Below, piece by piece: positions 62,822 through 64,000 of a DNA stretch of 64,000 nucleotides. Made by a program: the position numbers and the translations under genes. Every line of letters begins with the position of its first letter. The stretch's first letter is position 1. The stretch is from NCBI RefSeq assembly GCF_017877135.1, contig NZ_JAGIPH010000001.1:806001-870000 (forward strand). Direction: 5' to 3'. This DNA comes from Neorhizobium galegae. GTDB lineage: Bacteria; Pseudomonadota; Alphaproteobacteria; Rhizobiales; Rhizobiaceae. The notes under the pieces were generated by a model. That model saw nothing but the letters and a program-made list of their open reading frames with translations, was not told the DNA's origin and ran no database searches.

Positions 62822-63793
62822 CTACTCCTTGGCTTTCTGAACAGGCGCAACGGGCGGCGTCCCGTGCGTATGAAAGGTTTCGATGGTCTTCAGGCCCCAG
62901 GCCTGCCCCTTCTTGCGCTCGGTCTCCGTCCAGGTGACGGTCGGCCAGTCCGGCCGCAGGATGAGGCGCGCCCCGGCATTGGCCAGTTCGACCCGGTTGC
63001 CGGCGGGCTCCCAGACATAGAGAAAGAAGGTGCCCTGGATGGCGTGCTTGTGCGGCCCGGTTTCGATGTGGACGCCGTTTTCCAGAAAGATGTCTGCGGC
63101 GCGCAAAATGTCCTCGCGCTGGTCGACGGCATAGGTGACGTGGTGGAAGCGGCCGGTCGCGCCGGTATGGTCTTCCGAATAGGCAATGTCATAGGTCTTG
63201 TTGTTGACGGTGAACCAGCAGCCGCCCAACCGGCCATTGTCGAGAAGGATCTGCTCCGTCACCCGGCTGCCGAGCGCCTCCACCATGAAATCCCGGATCT
63301 GGCGGACATCGCTTGCCAGGAGGTTGAGGTGATCGAGCCGGCGCGGCGAGGCGCCGCGGCCGTGATAACGCTGGGCGATATTCTTCAGCGCCGGTTTTTC
63401 GGCAGGCGGCGCCTCATAGACGCGCGTATCCCAGTAAAGCTCGAAGATATGGTTGTCCGGATCGCGGAACCGGTAGGCGCGGCCATGGCCCTCGTCGCCC
63501 TCGACCCAGCCGATACCGCACCCCATGGCCTCGATCACCTTGACGCGCCGATCGAGTGCTTCCCTGGACGTCGTGCGATAGGCGACATGACCGATGCCGG
63601 TGGTGTGGTGGCGGGTAAGCTTCAGCGTGTGAAACTCGTAATCGTCGAAGGCCCTGAGATAGGCGGTGTCTTCATCCGAAAATGTCGCCGTCAGGCCATA
63701 GACCTGGGTGAAAAAGGCGAGGCTTTCCTCGAAACGATCGCTATAAAGCTCGACATGACCCAGATGCGCGACATCGAAACAAGGCTCGCTCAT
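62822..63793 (-). CDS. Type I (VOC) extradiol ring-cleavage dioxygenase
   Basis: The 323-residue protein has two VOC modules (N-terminal HLGHVELYSD, C-terminal RRLDHLNLLA). The iron ligands fit H155, H217 or H218 (FHHVTYAVD) and E269 (NRVELAN), matching H153, H214 and E265 of catechol 2,3-dioxygenase XylE. It is the first gene of the operon, directly followed by galB-galC-galD. Its product should therefore enter at or near 4-oxalomesaconate. Known gallate dioxygenases are of the unrelated LigB type. Substrate gallate or 3-O-methylgallate is inference. Confidence 0.88.
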   Translation of the reverse strand: MSEPCFDVAHLGHVELYSDRFEESLAFFTQVYGLTATFSDEDTAYLRAFDDYEFHTLKLTRHHTTGIGHVAYRTTSREALDRRVKVIEAMGCGIGWVEGDEGHGRAYRFRDPDNHIFELYWDTRVYEAPPAEKPALKNIAQRYHGRGASPRRLDHLNLLASDVRQIRDFMVEALGSRVTEQILLDNGRLGGCWFTVNNKTYDIAYSEDHTGATGRFHHVTYAVDQREDILRAADIFLENGVHIETGPHKHAIQGTFFLYVWEPAGNRVELANAGARLILRPDWPTVTWTETERKKGQAWGLKTIETFHTHGTPPVAPVQKAKE

Positions 63794-63883
63794 GGGAAAA
63801 CCCCGCAGGCGGCCTCTCGCCTCACGATACGCAGCGGCGCACAGCGCCTCCCAAACGCATTCATAAACGTCCCTCCCAAGACA

Positions 63884-63897
63884 CTATGCATGCACAG
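63884..63897. promoter_or_regulatory. GntR operator candidate upstream of the dioxygenase operon
   Basis: CTATGCATGCACAG matches the ligM operator candidate at 12 of 14 positions, including both flanks. It is about 90 bases upstream of the dioxygenase start. The rest of the window to 64000 shows no further gene. Confidence 0.65.
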
Positions 63898-64000
63898 CGG
63901 CACACCCTTTTCGGGGAGCCGACCTTTCGAAAACGGATGCCTCAGCACCCTTCCTCCAAGGCTGAGACTGACAGAAGCCGGCAGAGACCGCAAGTCATGA

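Noticed and set aside
62795..64000. 400-codon plus-strand frame opposite the dioxygenase gene
   Set aside because: It is the antisense shadow of a dioxygenase and galB with clear active sites, and its translation shows no domain.

Overview
The window looks like chromosomal DNA of an alphaproteobacterium, most likely Rhizobiales/Rhizobiaceae. The evidence is high GC coding sequence, an rlmE-ppx pair, a chemosensory operon, many LysR and SDR genes, and a dense set of GANTC (CcrM-type) sites in one intergenic region. No rRNA, CRISPR array or insertion sequence is visible. One tRNA, tRNA-Gln(CUG), is present.

Layout. (1) 1-7.45 kb is ordinary backbone: a truncated MmyB-type regulator divergent from an SDR-like oxidoreductase, a Tat-exported metallo-beta-lactamase-fold hydrolase divergent from an MFS exporter, and rlmE overlapped with an exopolyphosphatase gene that carries a very long His/Gly/Arg-rich N-terminal extension. 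(2) About 7.9-26.2 kb is interpreted as an 18.3 kb genomic island inserted in the 3' end of the tRNA-Gln gene. It has a tyrosine integrase next to the tRNA, a 16/17 copy of the tRNA 3' end at the far side, and repeated CTGATGCCCA sites near both ends. It carries two cargo modules. The first is a leftward set of genes: a PD-(D/E)XK-like protein, an unknown 184-residue protein, an AAA+ ATPase, a separate M41 (FtsH-type) protease, a DUF429-like RNase-H-fold protein and a small protein. The second is an Afu/Fbp-type ABC importer with two paralogous binding proteins and an inositol-monophosphatase-family enzyme, divergent from a two-component system. A dyad motif, CGGAAATRATTNCCG, stands after the integrase, between the two modules and after the second module. 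(3) 26.5-43.9 kb is a metabolic accessory region with six classical SDRs, three LysR regulators, a GlxA/AraC regulator, a large winged-helix/NTPase regulator, a 6-oxocamphor-hydrolase-like crotonase, a GST, a peroxiredoxin-like protein, a Cif-like epoxide hydrolase, a cysteine hydrolase and a CxxC carboxymuconolactone-decarboxylase-family protein. (4) 44.0-55.5 kb is a complete chemosensory operon: single-domain receiver, soluble MCP with two signalling hairpins, triple-CheW protein, CheB, CheR, CheA, STAS-like protein, CheY, CheC-like phosphatase and a PAS-rich hybrid kinase. (5) 56.0-63.8 kb is an aromatic catabolic cluster: a LigM-like tetrahydrofolate-dependent O-demethylase, a GntR regulator, a DUF1932-type dehydrogenase, PurU, GalD, GalC/LigK, GalB and a type I (VOC) extradiol dioxygenase. 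Three near-identical operator candidates precede the dioxygenase operon, the GntR gene and ligM.

How it fits together. The last cluster can demethylate a methoxylated gallate-type compound (methyl to tetrahydrofolate, with PurU recycling the one-carbon pool), open the ring, and run 4-oxalomesaconate to pyruvate plus oxaloacetate. The island's second module probably imports and dephosphorylates a phosphorylated small molecule under control of its own sensor kinase. The island's first module matches no named system known to me and is the best candidate for an undescribed (possibly defence) system. All functions come from reading motifs by eye. No database search or computation was run.
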